A stretch of 64,000 nt of DNA from Vanilla planifolia (Eukaryota; Streptophyta; Magnoliopsida; Asparagales; Orchidaceae). Position numbers and translations under genes: made by a program. Shown here piece after piece: positions 1-10,285 of this stretch. Positions within the stretch are counted from its first letter, which is position 1. The number at the start of each line of letters is the position of its first letter. Where the stretch lies: NCBI GenBank assembly GCA_023846275.1, contig JAIUJO010000188.1, positions 612,501-676,500 on the forward strand. Direction: 5' to 3'. The notes beneath the pieces were generated by a model that was not told where the DNA came from, searched no databases, and saw nothing but the letters and a program-made list of their open reading frames with translations.

Positions 1-2409
1 AGTTGCACGATGCCATGTAAACCAATTTGAATCTAAAATTTTTAACTTATGAAAAATTAATATTCCATTTGCATTCAAGCTAATAGATAGGGCAAGTTCA
101 TCTTTTGAGATTTCCAATACATGTAAGTATGTTGTATTCATTTCAATGAACTCCCCATATAAAAAATATGGCTTTTTTTCAAAATTTCACAATTTTTCAA
201 TTTTCTTTAAAAGAGTTGATCAAATCAATCAAAAAACTTTCTAATTCAATACCAAAGTGTTTACTTTCTTCTTCATTATTCACTTGCACGAATTAGTCCA
301 CATTCTCTTCTTCTCTACTTCTTCACAGTTCTAGAATGACCCATGCTTTGCTTAGAGACAACAACTTTTTCACATCCTCATTCCCCAAATTATTTTAAGA
401 TTTCAATGATGGATCCAAATAACTCCAAGTAGAAACCATGGCTTACTTCTCATCTTTTAGAACTTTTCTTTATTTTCCACTTCTCCATAATTTTTGTCAA
501 ATTAAGTAAAAATATCTAGGTTCATGACATTCGTAGTACTGTTTAAGACTTTTCCTTTTTACTATCTTTTTATTGTTCAACGTTTTATTTGTTAGATTTA
601 GCTCTTCTTATATGTAATTTCTTAACCATTTGAAGTAAAACATTTAGTAAGGAATTCTTGCTCTTAACTAGTAGATTATTTATCTTTAAACAAGGATGTT
701 ATAGCCTTGACTGCCATGTTTTCCTTGCCCTTTAGCATCCATCTTCTCTTGTCATTGCCGCCACATTTATTATGACATTTTTGAGTAGCTCATTTGCTTC
801 ATAAGTTTAGCTTCTTAGAAGCATTAATTATGGTCATAGAAAAAAAAACTCTTTAATCATCACTTCAAGTGTCTTCCTCAAATGCTTGACTTTGAAAATA
901 GTCTACCTAGATTTATGAAACAATTAACAATATTAGTAAATCTACAATTACATTATTGCATATTCCCCATCATTATAGCATATTCTCTAGAAAGAACCAT
1001 GATTTAATACATTGTATTATAAATGAAGAATAGGACGTCTCTATGATATAAATGCTTGAATCCTTTCATAATTTTTTTGGATGTCATGTGATGGCTCTAA
1101 AACCCACCAATGACTCTCTAATAACTATCTTTCAATAAAGTAAAGTCTTCTCAAATGAGTGATTGCACATTTGGAATTTAAAAAATATACTCAACATTCA
1201 AGTTGTTAAAAGTTTTATTGAGCAATACATTTTATCTTTATACCAAATATTAAATAATATGTATCATAGGAATCCTAAGGTATGGCTCACTATATAGAAC
1301 CAACACCAACACAAACTAAATGTATTATTCATTAAAACTCATGTACTGTATTAGCGATTTGTTTCATGTTTAGCACTACAAGTGCTATGCATTTGTCTAA
1401 TGCATGAAATTACTTTAATTTTGTGTCCTATATAATTAGAATGAAACCTTTGAAAAAAAATGATTTACATCACCTATAATACTATTAATCTATAAGCTTA
1501 TTAAGTTGAACTGAATGTACAACATAAAAAAGTAGAATGAAAATCTTTGAAATCATTTTTTTAATTGGCTTATCGTAGTTTAATATGCAAGCTTATTGAC
1601 TTGAACTAAATGTATTGCTTATCAATTGATAATAAGACATATTTTATAATGAAATGTAGTCGTTTTTGATATTTTATAATTAAAGAATTGTGTTCTTTAT
1701 TAATAAATGTGAAGAAACATTCTAATATTTAATATGGTATATTTATAAACCTAGGACCATCTTTGAATGCATTTTGTATGTAAACTAAAAAATGATGAGT
1801 TTGTGCTTGAAATAGTTTGAAATGGCTTTTTTGACGCACTCAAATTAACCCTTTTTGTGGTGCTTTAAGAATTTTATTGTAGGATATACATTCTCTGTAG
1901 TTTTAGACATGAATCTTAAAGGTAACATCTCAAACCATGCATAAGCTTCTTGCTTGGTATATGATTCATACATACCAAAACATGCCACTAAAACCATTGT
2001 GTCATTACTAAGGCCCTCAATAAATTTAATGGTAATTTTTGGATGCATCATCTAAAACACTTAAAGAAAAATTATTAGGATAACATAGAGTTGTTCCATT
2101 TCTAGTTAAGTAGTAAAAAGTGGTTCAAGTGTTCAGTAGAACAAATATTTGTTTTGGACTTGAAGAAAAGAATGATAATAATGAATCATTCATATGACAA
2201 AAAAAATATATCAATCAACTATTGAAATGACTTGGATATCAAAAAACCTCCAGAAAGGAATATATAATGATAGCTAACATTAACTTAGAAATAAATTAAA
2301 TATATTATACAAGAAACATGATAGAGTTCAAAGCTTATAGAGGATATATGTCATATTTCATCAAGTTTTAATGTTTCAAATAAGTTGCATCAAGAAACAA
2401 AACTATGAT
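1..2409. other. AT-rich intergenic stretch, no gene supported
   Basis: No reading frame here is long or protein-like enough to call a gene. On the minus strand around 720-780 there is a short Cys- and Lys/Arg-rich stretch that faintly recalls the zinc knuckle of a retrotransposon gag, too decayed to assign. A weak local repeat is visible: a stretch with the core AAGCTTATT at 1,492-1,520 recurs at 1,587-1,615, an offset of 95 bp. By extrapolation the part after about 1.6 kb could belong to the 5' LTR of the Ty3/gypsy fossil downstream, but its left edge could not be found. Confidence 0.5.
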
Positions 2410-2628
2410 CTATCTTAGATTCTCTAACTTTTGATCACAATGTTCTGTTCCATGATTAGGAATTTCTTCTAAAATTAAAACATAATTTACAAAAAAAATC
2501 CCAAAATTTTTATTTAGATCGACTTTATAGCAATGTTTTACGTGAAATCAAGCCTTATCTTGGAATGTTATGTATTTGATTTATCTTAGATTCTATAACT
2601 TTTGATCAAAATGTTCTGTTCCATGATT
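2410..2628. repeat. Direct repeat, 48-bp copies 171 bp apart
   Basis: The stretch at 2,410-2,457 recurs at 2,581-2,628 with about two mismatches; both copies contain the core TGTTCTGTTCCATGATT. The high identity means this local duplication is younger than the general decay around it. A shorter related stretch, sharing about 22 of 24 bases, occurs at 11,117-11,140. That could mark the same place in the two LTRs of the Ty3/gypsy fossil, but this is only a hint. Confidence 0.75.
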
Positions 2629-4306
2629 TATGTTGTGTCAAGATCCATACTATAATAATTTTTGTGTCACGCTTATACTTAAATATTCATAGGAAATTCC
2701 TTGGACATTATCAACGAAAATATGCAACAATTGTTTTATAAAAGCAATCTAATTTTTTACGGATGATGTAGTTAATATGAAATCATGAGTGCACCATGCA
2801 TTGATGTTGAAAAACAAGCTAAAAGTTGTAAAAACTTGATGCAATTTTAAGAGACAAGATTAAAAACACACGTAATTTTAATTCAAAAAATTGTACACAA
2901 AGGTTAATCTTTAAATTTTGTTATAGCCACAAGTAACCTTAGAAAAGGAAGGAAACTTATGAGCTTAACATTGAAAAGGATGATGATAATCTCAATTTAT
3001 TACATATGTTGAGGTTTATGATCTTATTTTCTCTATGCAAATATGACGATATCAATTTTTGTAAAGGACATGAATTATAGCACTTCGTGAGCTCTTAAAG
3101 AAACATTAGAGGACTTAAGCTTAAGGCACTATCAATTTTATGCTAGATGATGATTTTCTGTACATGTATTCTTCCTTAGGAAAGGCGTTGGTTTTATCCA
3201 AGATAAGGGCGGACCATTAGTTGACATTTTAATGCTCATAGTGTATATCATAAAAAAACCTAAATAATAATATAAGGTTTAGAGTCACCTAAGGGAGATC
3301 GTAGTAAAGTGGTAGTGGCAAGTGTTAGCTTCATGGGTTAATGGTTAAGAATAGATGATGAATCTGAGAAGCTGTGGTAACAATAGTTAAGGCATTTTGA
3401 GTTTGCAATAACTATAGGGTACCTATTAGTCATAACTAAGCTTTAAGAAGGTCATAAGATACCCATAATAAGTATTTTAAGATTTAGAAGGAACCCTAAA
3501 ATAATATTAGATTGGCTAATTAAGGTTTTAAGGAAACTTAAATTACTTAGATAGGTAGGTAGGTTAGGTAACCATAAAAATTTTAGCTTTCAATAATTGT
3601 TTCCCTAATATTTTTAGTATGTAGCGGGACTGTTCTATTGATATAGGTGACATTATATGTGTTTGTTGTCATGCAATATTCTAAAGATTTATTAGTCATT
3701 ATTATGCTTTAATTGCATGGTTTCATTTAGTTGTTTCACATATGGATTGTAAGTCAACGCTATGCCAGTTTTTTGTAGGTTTCTTGTAGGTAGAATATAC
3801 TAATTAACACATGCCAAAAAGTTATCTTAAGATCTATTTAGCAAGTTTCTAAATTAGTTGCATTGACTAATTGTAAAGAGATTGGGTTCATTTTTTCTGA
3901 AAAACCATTCACATGATGATTAGATTGGGAGATCTCTACCGCCATCCAAAACATTAAGTATGGAGTATTGAAAGTGGCTAGTTTTGTAAATTATTTAGAG
4001 GTGGCATGAGAATCTAGTTTATATTCCTACACATCCGTAGGAATATTAGGTTCGCGACCATTTAGGTTGGTAGACTGGGTCATGGAATTATATTATCTTG
4101 TTATATTATTTTTATGATTTTTCCCACCAGCATTATATAATGTTTGCTTGGTGTTTCCTAAGTAGAGGATAATGAGAGGTCATAGAATGGTGAGGAGATA
4201 CATTAGTGAGTTGTGCTCATGTCTAAGTAGACTCAAGGTAGTATAGCCAATTAAGACAAAGACAGAATAAAAGATAGCAAAGCCTATAGTCGATGGATTG
4301 TTGGAG
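2629..4306 (+). mobile_element. Probable 5' LTR (right part) of the Ty3/gypsy fossil
   Basis: This stretch lies directly upstream of a primer-binding site and gag, so by position it should be the 5' LTR. Its right edge is set by the primer-binding site at 4,315. A TATA-like box (TATATAAT, 4,134-4,141) sits about 170 bp before that edge, a usual place for an LTR promoter. The left edge is not resolved; the start given is only the end of the local repeat before it. No open frame is present. It is heavily decayed and AT-rich. Confidence 0.4.
4134..4141 (+). promoter_or_regulatory. Candidate LTR TATA box
   Basis: TATATAAT stands in an otherwise mixed-sequence neighbourhood about 180 bp upstream of the primer-binding site. 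In plant LTR elements the U3 promoter lies in this position. In such an AT-rich window a TATA match alone is weak; the placement is what supports it. Confidence 0.35.
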
Positions 4307-4314
4307 ACCTTTAT

Positions 4315-4327
4315 TGGTATAAGGGCA
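4315..4327 (+). other. Primer-binding site, initiator-Met tRNA type
   Basis: The 13 bases here match the usual plant primer-binding site (TGGTATCAGAGCA, complementary to the 3' end of initiator methionine tRNA) at 11 positions. It lies about 100 bp before recognisable gag, the expected arrangement. It fixes the right edge of the 5' LTR near 4,306. Confidence 0.65.
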
Positions 4328-4419
4328 ATTACTTGTTAGGTTTTTAGGCCCGGGAATTAAATAAGTTTGGCTAGCCCATGTTTTGTGTTGAGCCTAAATA
4401 AGAGATAGGTGATAATTGT

Positions 4420-4870
4420 AGTAATAACCTTGGATGGAGATGCCACCACATGGTCGTGAGGTCAGTGCCAAAAAATGTTCGAAGACACCATGAATCGCAT
4501 GGTTCATTAAAAACACTGAGGCCAAATTTGTAGAGCTTTATGTTGCCAAGAATACCATCGCTAAGATTTGAAGATATGTTATATAACTCAATCAGAGAAG
4601 GATGATAACAGCGTATTCCACCTCCAATTTCAAATATTTGACATGATATGAAAGAATCTTTTGCCATTAGACAAGCATAGATTTGAGCTTTTCATGAAGG
4701 AACTCTGACCGTCTCTTAACAAGCACATGGCAGTAAATGGATTTACTTTGTATTAAGATTTGGTAAAAGTAGCCAAGATAATTGTGTAGGAAGGCACTAA
4801 CATTAATAGCGGTTGGTAAGAAATTGAGGTATTTTGATTCCTTCAAGAACAAAAAAATTGGTATGTTCCT
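4420..4870 (+). pseudogene. Ty3/gypsy gag fossil
   Basis: The plus strand carries remnants of the plant gypsy capsid domain. Near 4,435 there is a stretch like the family's hydrophobic segment ending in a Trp pair (GDA..WW). Near 4,670-4,790 there is a stretch like the helical part of the domain, of the pattern F..gLrp.l...m....f..l...A. Family knowledge: gag forms the particle shell around the element RNA. The open frames on the opposite strand here (4,371-4,667 and 4,667-4,852) are shadows of this fossil. It is broken in many places; no nucleocapsid zinc knuckle is recognisable downstream. Confidence 0.6.
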
Positions 4871-5729
4871 TTGAAAAATGAGTTATAAGAGATTTTATAT
4901 TATTGATCAGACAATACTTGTTCCAACACAAGTAAGTGAGCTACAAATAGAGCAAATTAAAGGGTTAGGATATGGTGTTACTTGTGTTCTAAGAGACTTT
5001 GTGGTTCTTATAATTTCAAGGAGTTATTTGGTTATTGTTTTAAACACCAATGGTAAAAAAAGTTGAACTTTTTAGAGACGAAAGATTATTAAAGTCCTTT
5101 GTTGTCTTGGTGATGTTTTAAGAGTTTAGCCAATGATCTTGAATGTAATGACTTATATGGTTATAATTTTTGGAGTTACTTTGCTTTTCTTTCATGATGC
5201 AAAGGCTTGACATTTTTTTTTCAATGCTACATTAGGAGAGGATTGAGGTTAATAAAAATATCTATAATCGACACTAATGGTGAAGGTACCTTCAAACTAT
5301 GAGGTTCAAGTTGGGAATAGTGTTCAAAGAAAAATATTTTTTGATGGAGTGTTAGGAATGAGCTTATCCATGTCCAACATTTAGGTTAAAATTATCTCTA
5401 AGTATGGAGTTGAAAAACTCTATTAGCTTAGACTTATTTGTAATGAAATAATAGGTATCTTCTTTGTAACTAAATAATAGATTCTCGTTAGTTTAGCAAT
5501 CTAAACTTTAGATTTATTGTATAGAAGTTGTTTAGTGTGGCTAAGAAGGGAAGATCCATAGAATGGAACCTTAACAACTATGATACTTTGATTATGCATA
5601 GTTATCAAAGTGATTTATTAGGACTAATTTTTAAGGAGAAAGTTCTGTTTGATATTGACCTAGTGCTAAGAACGACCCTATTACTAAACAATATTTTTGT
5701 TTGGCCCCAATAAGGTGATTGGAACAAAG
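4871..5729 (+). pseudogene. Unresolved gag-pol linker and protease interval of the gypsy fossil
   Basis: By position this interval should hold the nucleocapsid knuckle, the aspartic protease and the N-terminal part of reverse transcriptase. I do not see a convincing DSGA protease motif. Two short open frames on the plus strand (4,878-5,066 and 5,528-5,713) show no domain similarity I can recognise. It is kept as part of the element because it lies between clear gag and clear RT in the same orientation. Confidence 0.4.
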
Positions 5730-6430
5730 GTTCATTTGTAGAGCTTAACAAGCATATAGTCTATCAGTAGCAAAACTTCTCTTTGGGGCACCCCTTGTTA
5801 AAATGAAAGATAGTAATCTACATATATGTGTTAATCGCCAAGATCATAAAATAGTAAGAATAGAATTGATATTCTTTTGTAAGGCATATGACTTGCTAGA
5901 TTAGCTTTGGCGTACTACAACCTGCTTCAATATAGATCTTCAATCAAGATATCAATACATATATATTTAGGAGGTGAATCTAGCCAAGAAGAATTTCACA
6001 TATGATACAAATATTATGAGTTCGTACCCATACTATTTATGAATATTATTAACATCATCTTTTGGTTGTACCTTGACTATTTTCTCATAATGTTTATTCA
6101 TTACATTTTTGGCATTCTTTGAGTGAATCTCATAATATATTGAATCATTAGACCACTTTGGAGTCTCCTAAGAGCAAGTAGTTATGTGTAGAATATTCTT
6201 AATGCTCGTTTGTGTTGGATTAAATAGTATTCCTTGGTCTTGTTGTCAATGCCAAGGGAGTTCCAATAGAACCCAGCAAGGTACTTGCTATTACTAAGTG
6301 GAAAAGAAGGGTTAAAATGATGAAGATCCATTTTTTGTAGGGTCTTTTACAGTACTACAAGAAGTTTGTCTCTAACTTCTCAATGTTTAATGCATAGTTA
6401 ACTCAACTAATAATGTTTGTACAGGTTTCT
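5730..6430 (+). pseudogene. Ty3/gypsy reverse transcriptase fossil
   Basis: Several hallmark blocks of the plant gypsy RT appear in the right order on the plus strand: a GAPV..VKK.D block near 5,785-5,815, the C.+.+.+N+ linker just after, the DLRSGYHQI block near 5,935-5,960, a YGHYEF-like block near 6,010, and the GVPIEPSKV..I block with the downstream LLQYYKKF..NFS-like block at 6,245-6,390. Family knowledge: RT copies the element RNA into DNA. The YLDD catalytic region is not clearly readable. The copy is broken in many places and cannot be active. Confidence 0.85.
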
Positions 6431-6439
6431 CTCAATTAA

Positions 6440-6840
6440 ATCAATGTGAGCAAAAGTTCTATATGATTAACCTCATGTAGCAAAGGCCTTAAAAATGTTT
6501 TCACTAATACATCACATTTTTTAGGAGTAGTTTATAAGAAGAAATGTTTACTAGTAGCCGACAACTTGGATTAGTAATGCATGCATGAACATAATTACCC
6601 AATGCATGACCTATAGTTCGTAGTTTTACTATTTAGCCTTAACATTTAGAAACATGCCTTGTATCTAATGTGGGTAGATCTTCATAATGATGATAAATTC
6701 TTTAGCATTATTTTCTTATCTATGTAGCTTCACGTATTGTAATGACATTAGCTAGAGCACATTAATTCTTTTTACTTTAACATGATTGGCTTTGAGGGAA
6801 AAGAAAATGCAATGATAGATACATCGAATAAAAGTGTTGC
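6440..6840 (+). pseudogene. Ty3/gypsy RNase H fossil
   Basis: Directly after RT, a stretch around 6,550-6,660 resembles the family blocks for the SRQL...E.NYPTHD.E region and the following W.H.L.G segment. Around 6,745-6,835 a stretch resembles the connection that ends GKEN.VADALSR. These two blocks normally bracket the RNase H domain, which removes the RNA strand during reverse transcription. Many breaks are present. The end near 6,840 marks the start of the integrase N-terminal region. Confidence 0.75.
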
Positions 6841-7231
6841 TCTTAGGTTTATGAATGAGGAGCTGATAGAGGAAAGAGTTTGTGATGTATTTTTGTGGAG
6901 TTGGTTCTCAGTTAGTATTGCAGTCATTAGTTGCTCTACATAGTTCTACTCATATTCATATTAATTGGATGGATTTGTTTGGGATTCTTCAATGGGAACT
7001 CTCGATGTTATATAGAGGGATTTCTATACTTTATTGTAGTTATTGTAAGACTTTTGTGATGAGGCACACAATTTTGACCTCACCACATGGGAGTTGTATT
7101 CCATAACACCAATAGTTTAGAGAGACTATTAAGAATGTCACTTGATAATAGGTTAGCTTTTCACCTAGTGACAATAAGAGGTTAGAAAAACCATAATGCA
7201 AACATTTTGTGGAGAGGTTTAAAGCTACATG
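6841..7231 (+). pseudogene. Gypsy integrase N-terminal region, unresolved, up to the LTR insertion
   Basis: By position this should encode the zinc-binding N-terminal part of integrase. A 74-codon open frame (6,882-7,106) carries several His and Cys residues, but I cannot match it safely to the HHCC domain. The stretch ends at the copy of TAGTT that flanks the inserted solo LTR; the fossil resumes at 9,191. Confidence 0.4.
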
Positions 7232-7236
7232 TAGTT
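7232..7236. repeat. Left target-site duplication TAGTT
   Basis: TAGTT immediately precedes the TGTT end of the solo LTR and is repeated directly after its AACA end at 9,186-9,190. Five bases is the usual duplication made by LTR-retrotransposon integrases. Confidence 0.85.
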
Positions 7237-7260
7237 TGTTGGAAAATGCCGGTTACAAGA

Positions 7261-7272
7261 GGGGGGGGGGGG
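7261..7272. repeat. Poly-G run (12 bases) in the solo LTR
   Basis: Twelve consecutive G residues lie 24 bp inside the LTR edge, followed by TGAATTGA. Read on the element's own strand this is a C run near the 3' end of the LTR. Such a run is typical of this LTR family, and its exact length is liable to sequencing error. Confidence 0.8.
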
Positions 7273-8201
7273 TGAATTGAACCGTTCACAATAATCAAAC
7301 GTAACAGAGTAAATTTAATCTTGAATTTATGCGCTTAAGAAATAAAAATAGCAAGGCACACGATTTCAAGTGGTTCGGCAAAACCTTTGCCTACATCCAC
7401 CCCCAGCTAACCTAGCCGGGCTTCACTACCAAACCAATGCCTTTTGCCCAACCGGTGGGTAGGCCAAAAACCCTCACAGCACCAAATCACAAGATTGGTC
7501 ACACACAAAGACAACAGCTTGGTTTTCACAACCAAGACCACAATACACCGTCGTCGTCAATTTTTATTTGGCAAACAAATTTTCTTAAACAAAATTAAAA
7601 TTCCACAGACCCTACAACTTGTGAAACAAAGTGGCACAAAAAATTTCTTCGAAATTAAAATTAAAATAACCCAAATGCACTTCTGAACGCGCTTCAAAAC
7701 AGGACTACGCGCCTCTGAACGCGCTTTCCAAACAGGACAATGCCCAAATCGTGTTTGCGAGAGGCGTTGTTCTGTTTTAGACGAAAGAGTTGTTTCGGAG
7801 GTGATTTGGTCTGAAATTCGACGCAATAGAAATTCGATACTGATAAGTTGTATTCCGAAAAACTAATAGAGATTCCAAGGCGTGTAACAACAATCAAATT
7901 TGGTGAAGATTGGTCCGAAAAATCAAGATTGGCGAAGCTTGGATAACGGAAAAGATTTGCAGTAAATTCAACCTCAATCTAAGTAGCTAAGCAGAGTATG
8001 AGATGTAGTTGAGTAAGCAATTGTAAAGTAGAAACGAAAAGGGATGAAACCGTGCAAATTTGAAGCGAAAGGAACGCGTTTCGTTTCGGTCCGAGAAGGC
8101 TGAGGAAGACGATGAAACAGTAATTCCAGTGATTTTTGTCCGTTTTTGCAGGGATTTTTCCAGTTCTTTTTCTAACCGAAATCCCTCGAATTCAATCCTT
8201 C

Positions 8202-8209
8202 TTATAGAA
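8202..8209 (-). promoter_or_regulatory. TATA box of the solo LTR
   Basis: On the minus strand the sequence reads CTTCTATAAGAAGG, a good plant TATA box in a G+C-richer setting. It divides the LTR into about 0.98 kb of U3 (towards 9,185) and about 0.96 kb of R-U5 (towards 7,237), which agrees with the minus orientation. Confidence 0.55.
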
Positions 8210-8543
8210 GGAGATCGAGCAATTGAACGTTAGTTCCAACGGCTAGAAGAGGAGAAGAAAATAATTTTTAAAACATATAGCCGTTGCGCCGGAAAAACAG
8301 GAAAGGAAAGCCGAAAAACAGAAAACGCTTTTTTGTCCCACATTGCCTGTTGGTAGGGAGAAATAGCGCATATATTAGTTCACCTTTCTTTTGCCTTCAG
8401 CCGAAAATATTGGGGTTGGCTGCCCTCAGGTGCGGTTGGGAAGTCATTACCCAACCCGACCTCTTTAGAGCATAACGGGTCAAGTATGACCCGAACCCGA
8501 ATTAGGAACTCTGGCTTGTGTTTGCACCCTTATAATCGTCCCC

Positions 8544-8655
8544 TTAGGTTCTCGCCTGGCCGGTTCGGCTTGGTTCCGGTTCTGCGTTAACCGAACCCTT
8601 TAGGTTCTCGCCTGGCCGGTTCGGCTTGGTTCCGTTGGTTCCGGTTCGGCGTAAA
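8544..8655. repeat. 56-bp tandem duplication inside the solo LTR
   Basis: A 35-base stretch beginning TTAGGTTCTCGCCTGG at 8,544 recurs exactly at 8,600, an offset of 56 bp, and the following bases are similar. It lies in the U3 half (minus orientation), where such duplications often carry enhancer-like elements. It is G+C-rich and contains many CpG and GGTTCGG motifs. Confidence 0.85.
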
Positions 8656-9185
8656 GCGAAATTTTTAATTAAATCGGAAATAAAATTTTGAAAGCTTTAA
8701 TACTTGCGAAAATAGTCGAAAACGCTTTAATAAATAATAATAATTATATTTTTATTTAAACCAAAATAAATATGGTGTAAAATGTTGATTATACAAGTCA
8801 AAGACTTGTTTAATCACAACACCTTCTTAAATATAAGCCTCATACGTAGAGTTGCACTAATACGATATATAAAATCGTATGGTACTACCCTTAGGCAAGT
8901 AAAACTTGAAATATACATTTATAATGTGCCACACAAACAAGGTTGTAGGTTTTACATTGTGTCCTAAAAAAAACTTATACACCTCCATAATGGCTGCCAC
9001 ACCATCTGGAGTACCAAGGGCTGCTCATCACGATCAAAGTTGTTGGTAACTTCCTTCAATCATCTTCCAAGTCATTTGAGCTTCATGTCACTCTAATACT
9101 GTAACAAATACTCAAGCAAACAATTAGAACAACAATACACTGTTTTGTTATCATCAAATTATCATTTAGGCCATGGGGTTTAACA

Positions 9186-9190
9186 TAGTT
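9186..9190. repeat. Right target-site duplication TAGTT
   Basis: This copy of TAGTT directly follows the AACA end of the solo LTR and matches 7,232-7,236. The gypsy integrase fossil continues right after it. Confidence 0.85.
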
Positions 9191-9790
9191 TACTATGATT
9201 AAAACATCATGAATGATTAAAGAAAATAATTAGAAGCGTGGTGGTTCATTTTATAATTTAGCAATACTATTAAGTAAATGGGACTAAATCACAATGAGCT
9301 TTGCATAACGTTTCCTAAGGACTAGAGCTTTGATCTGATTTTGGTGATTACATATCAATAAAATAAATGAAAGCATTGCGATGTTATTAAGGAGTCAACT
9401 TGATGAACGATAGAGCTATTTGCATAGTAGATTGTTAGACCAAATAAATTTCCTACAGTGGTCATTTTTGATAGATAAATGAAATTCAATACATAATTCT
9501 AAAATTATTTGCATCAAAATTTTGGAATAACTCTTCAGTTTAGTAGATTATATCCTCCTAAAATGAATGATCAATTTTAGAGGTTGATTTAGAATATTAA
9601 GGACCTTAAAAGGCTATGAATGCAATCATATTCCAAAAATTGCTACCAGTGGTTGCTATTGATTGAATTTTTGGGCTATAATAGTTATTAATTGGTGATG
9701 GACATGGAACCATGTGATGCATTGTATGGGTGGTGTTGTAGATCACAATTGTACATGGGAAGGATGATCCTAAGAAGATGTTATTGAGGA
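9191..9790 (+). pseudogene. Ty3/gypsy integrase core fossil, right of the LTR insertion
   Basis: Downstream of the solo LTR the same plus-strand element resumes. Around 9,455-9,600 the sequence resembles the family block that runs from SDRD.+F through the H.QTDGQSER region. Around 9,640-9,760 a very clear block resembles LPL.EFAYN.SY followed by M.PF.ALYG+.CRSP. These belong to the catalytic core and its C-terminal extension, which joins element DNA to the host chromosome. That the blocks continue in order on both sides of the 1.95-kb LTR shows that the LTR landed in this pol. Many breaks are present. Confidence 0.82.
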
Positions 9791-10285
9791 GAATGTAAGG
9801 AGATTTTATGACTAAATAATAAGTTTTGTAGTTTAGGACAACCAAAAGAAATACTTTGATGGAAAGCACTGTCTAATTAGGTTTGCTAATGCAGTTTTTA
9901 CATTCTTTAAGGTTACCTATATGTGTAGATTGGTTGCTTCTGGAAATACTTCAAAGCTACAAATAGGTATATTAGATGGTACAAATTTCTGAAGAGGATT
10001 GGGTTAGGAACACAGTAGCTTTATTGGCTAGAATAATTGGTAATGATTAACGAAGTCTTCCATGTCTATAAGTGTAAGAGATTTTTTAATTGTAGAATGT
10101 TGAATCTTCTTAGGAGTGTCTAATATGCATTTAGAGCATTATACTAGACATATCAGGAATAAGAGGTTACCTATGTTGTAATTGAGTAATTTTGAGGAAT
10201 GAATGACTACTTGGAAGTTACATAGTGAGCACTTTGCAAATGGTCAAAGATATTCAATAGATTTGTATGATGCAGTCCAATTTAG
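9791..10285 (+). pseudogene. Gypsy integrase C-terminus and chromodomain-type tail fossil
   Basis: Around 9,835-9,900 a stretch resembles the family Q+.YAD++RR..F..GD.VFLKV block. Around 10,035-10,080 a stretch resembles the VFHVS.L+K block. Around 10,155-10,225 the spacing and residues recall the chromodomain block RNK.+..VKV.W.....EE.TWE. Family knowledge: this tail tethers chromoviruses to modified chromatin. The combination points to the Tekay/Del branch. It is broken in many places. Confidence 0.7.

Larger units (their letters stand above)
7237..9185 (-). mobile_element. Solo LTR, Ty1/copia-like, 1,949 bp, minus strand
   Basis: The block starts TGTTGG and ends TTTAACA, so the ends form the TGTT...AACA inverted pair of an LTR, and TAGTT flanks both sides. 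No internal element sequence is attached, so it is a solo LTR left by recombination between two LTRs. Orientation is inferred from the TTGTTATCATCAAA stretch near 9,146, which in related plant copia elements lies at the start of the LTR read on the other strand, and from a TATA box on the minus strand. The run of G with GTGAATTG and the GTGGTTCGGCA stretch at 7,370 are familiar from plant LTRs. It is richer in G+C and in CpG than the rest of the window and looks young. Open frames inside it are not genes. Confidence 0.88.

Noticed and set aside
715-785. Possible retroviral-type zinc knuckle on the minus strand
   Set aside because: The Cys/His spacing does not fit and no neighbouring gag or protease block supports it.
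1845-2051. 68-codon minus-strand frame with a faint likeness to a plant MULE/FAR1-type transposase segment (YAWFE.L)
   Set aside because: Only scattered residues agree and neighbouring sequence gives no continuation of the domain.
4371-4852. Two adjacent minus-strand open frames of 98 and 61 codons
   Set aside because: They lie opposite a recognisable gypsy gag stretch on the plus strand and show no domain of their own; they are shadows.
7444-8967. Open frames of 60-90 codons on both strands
   Set aside because: All lie inside the solo LTR, which is non-coding; they reflect its higher G+C and lack of stops.
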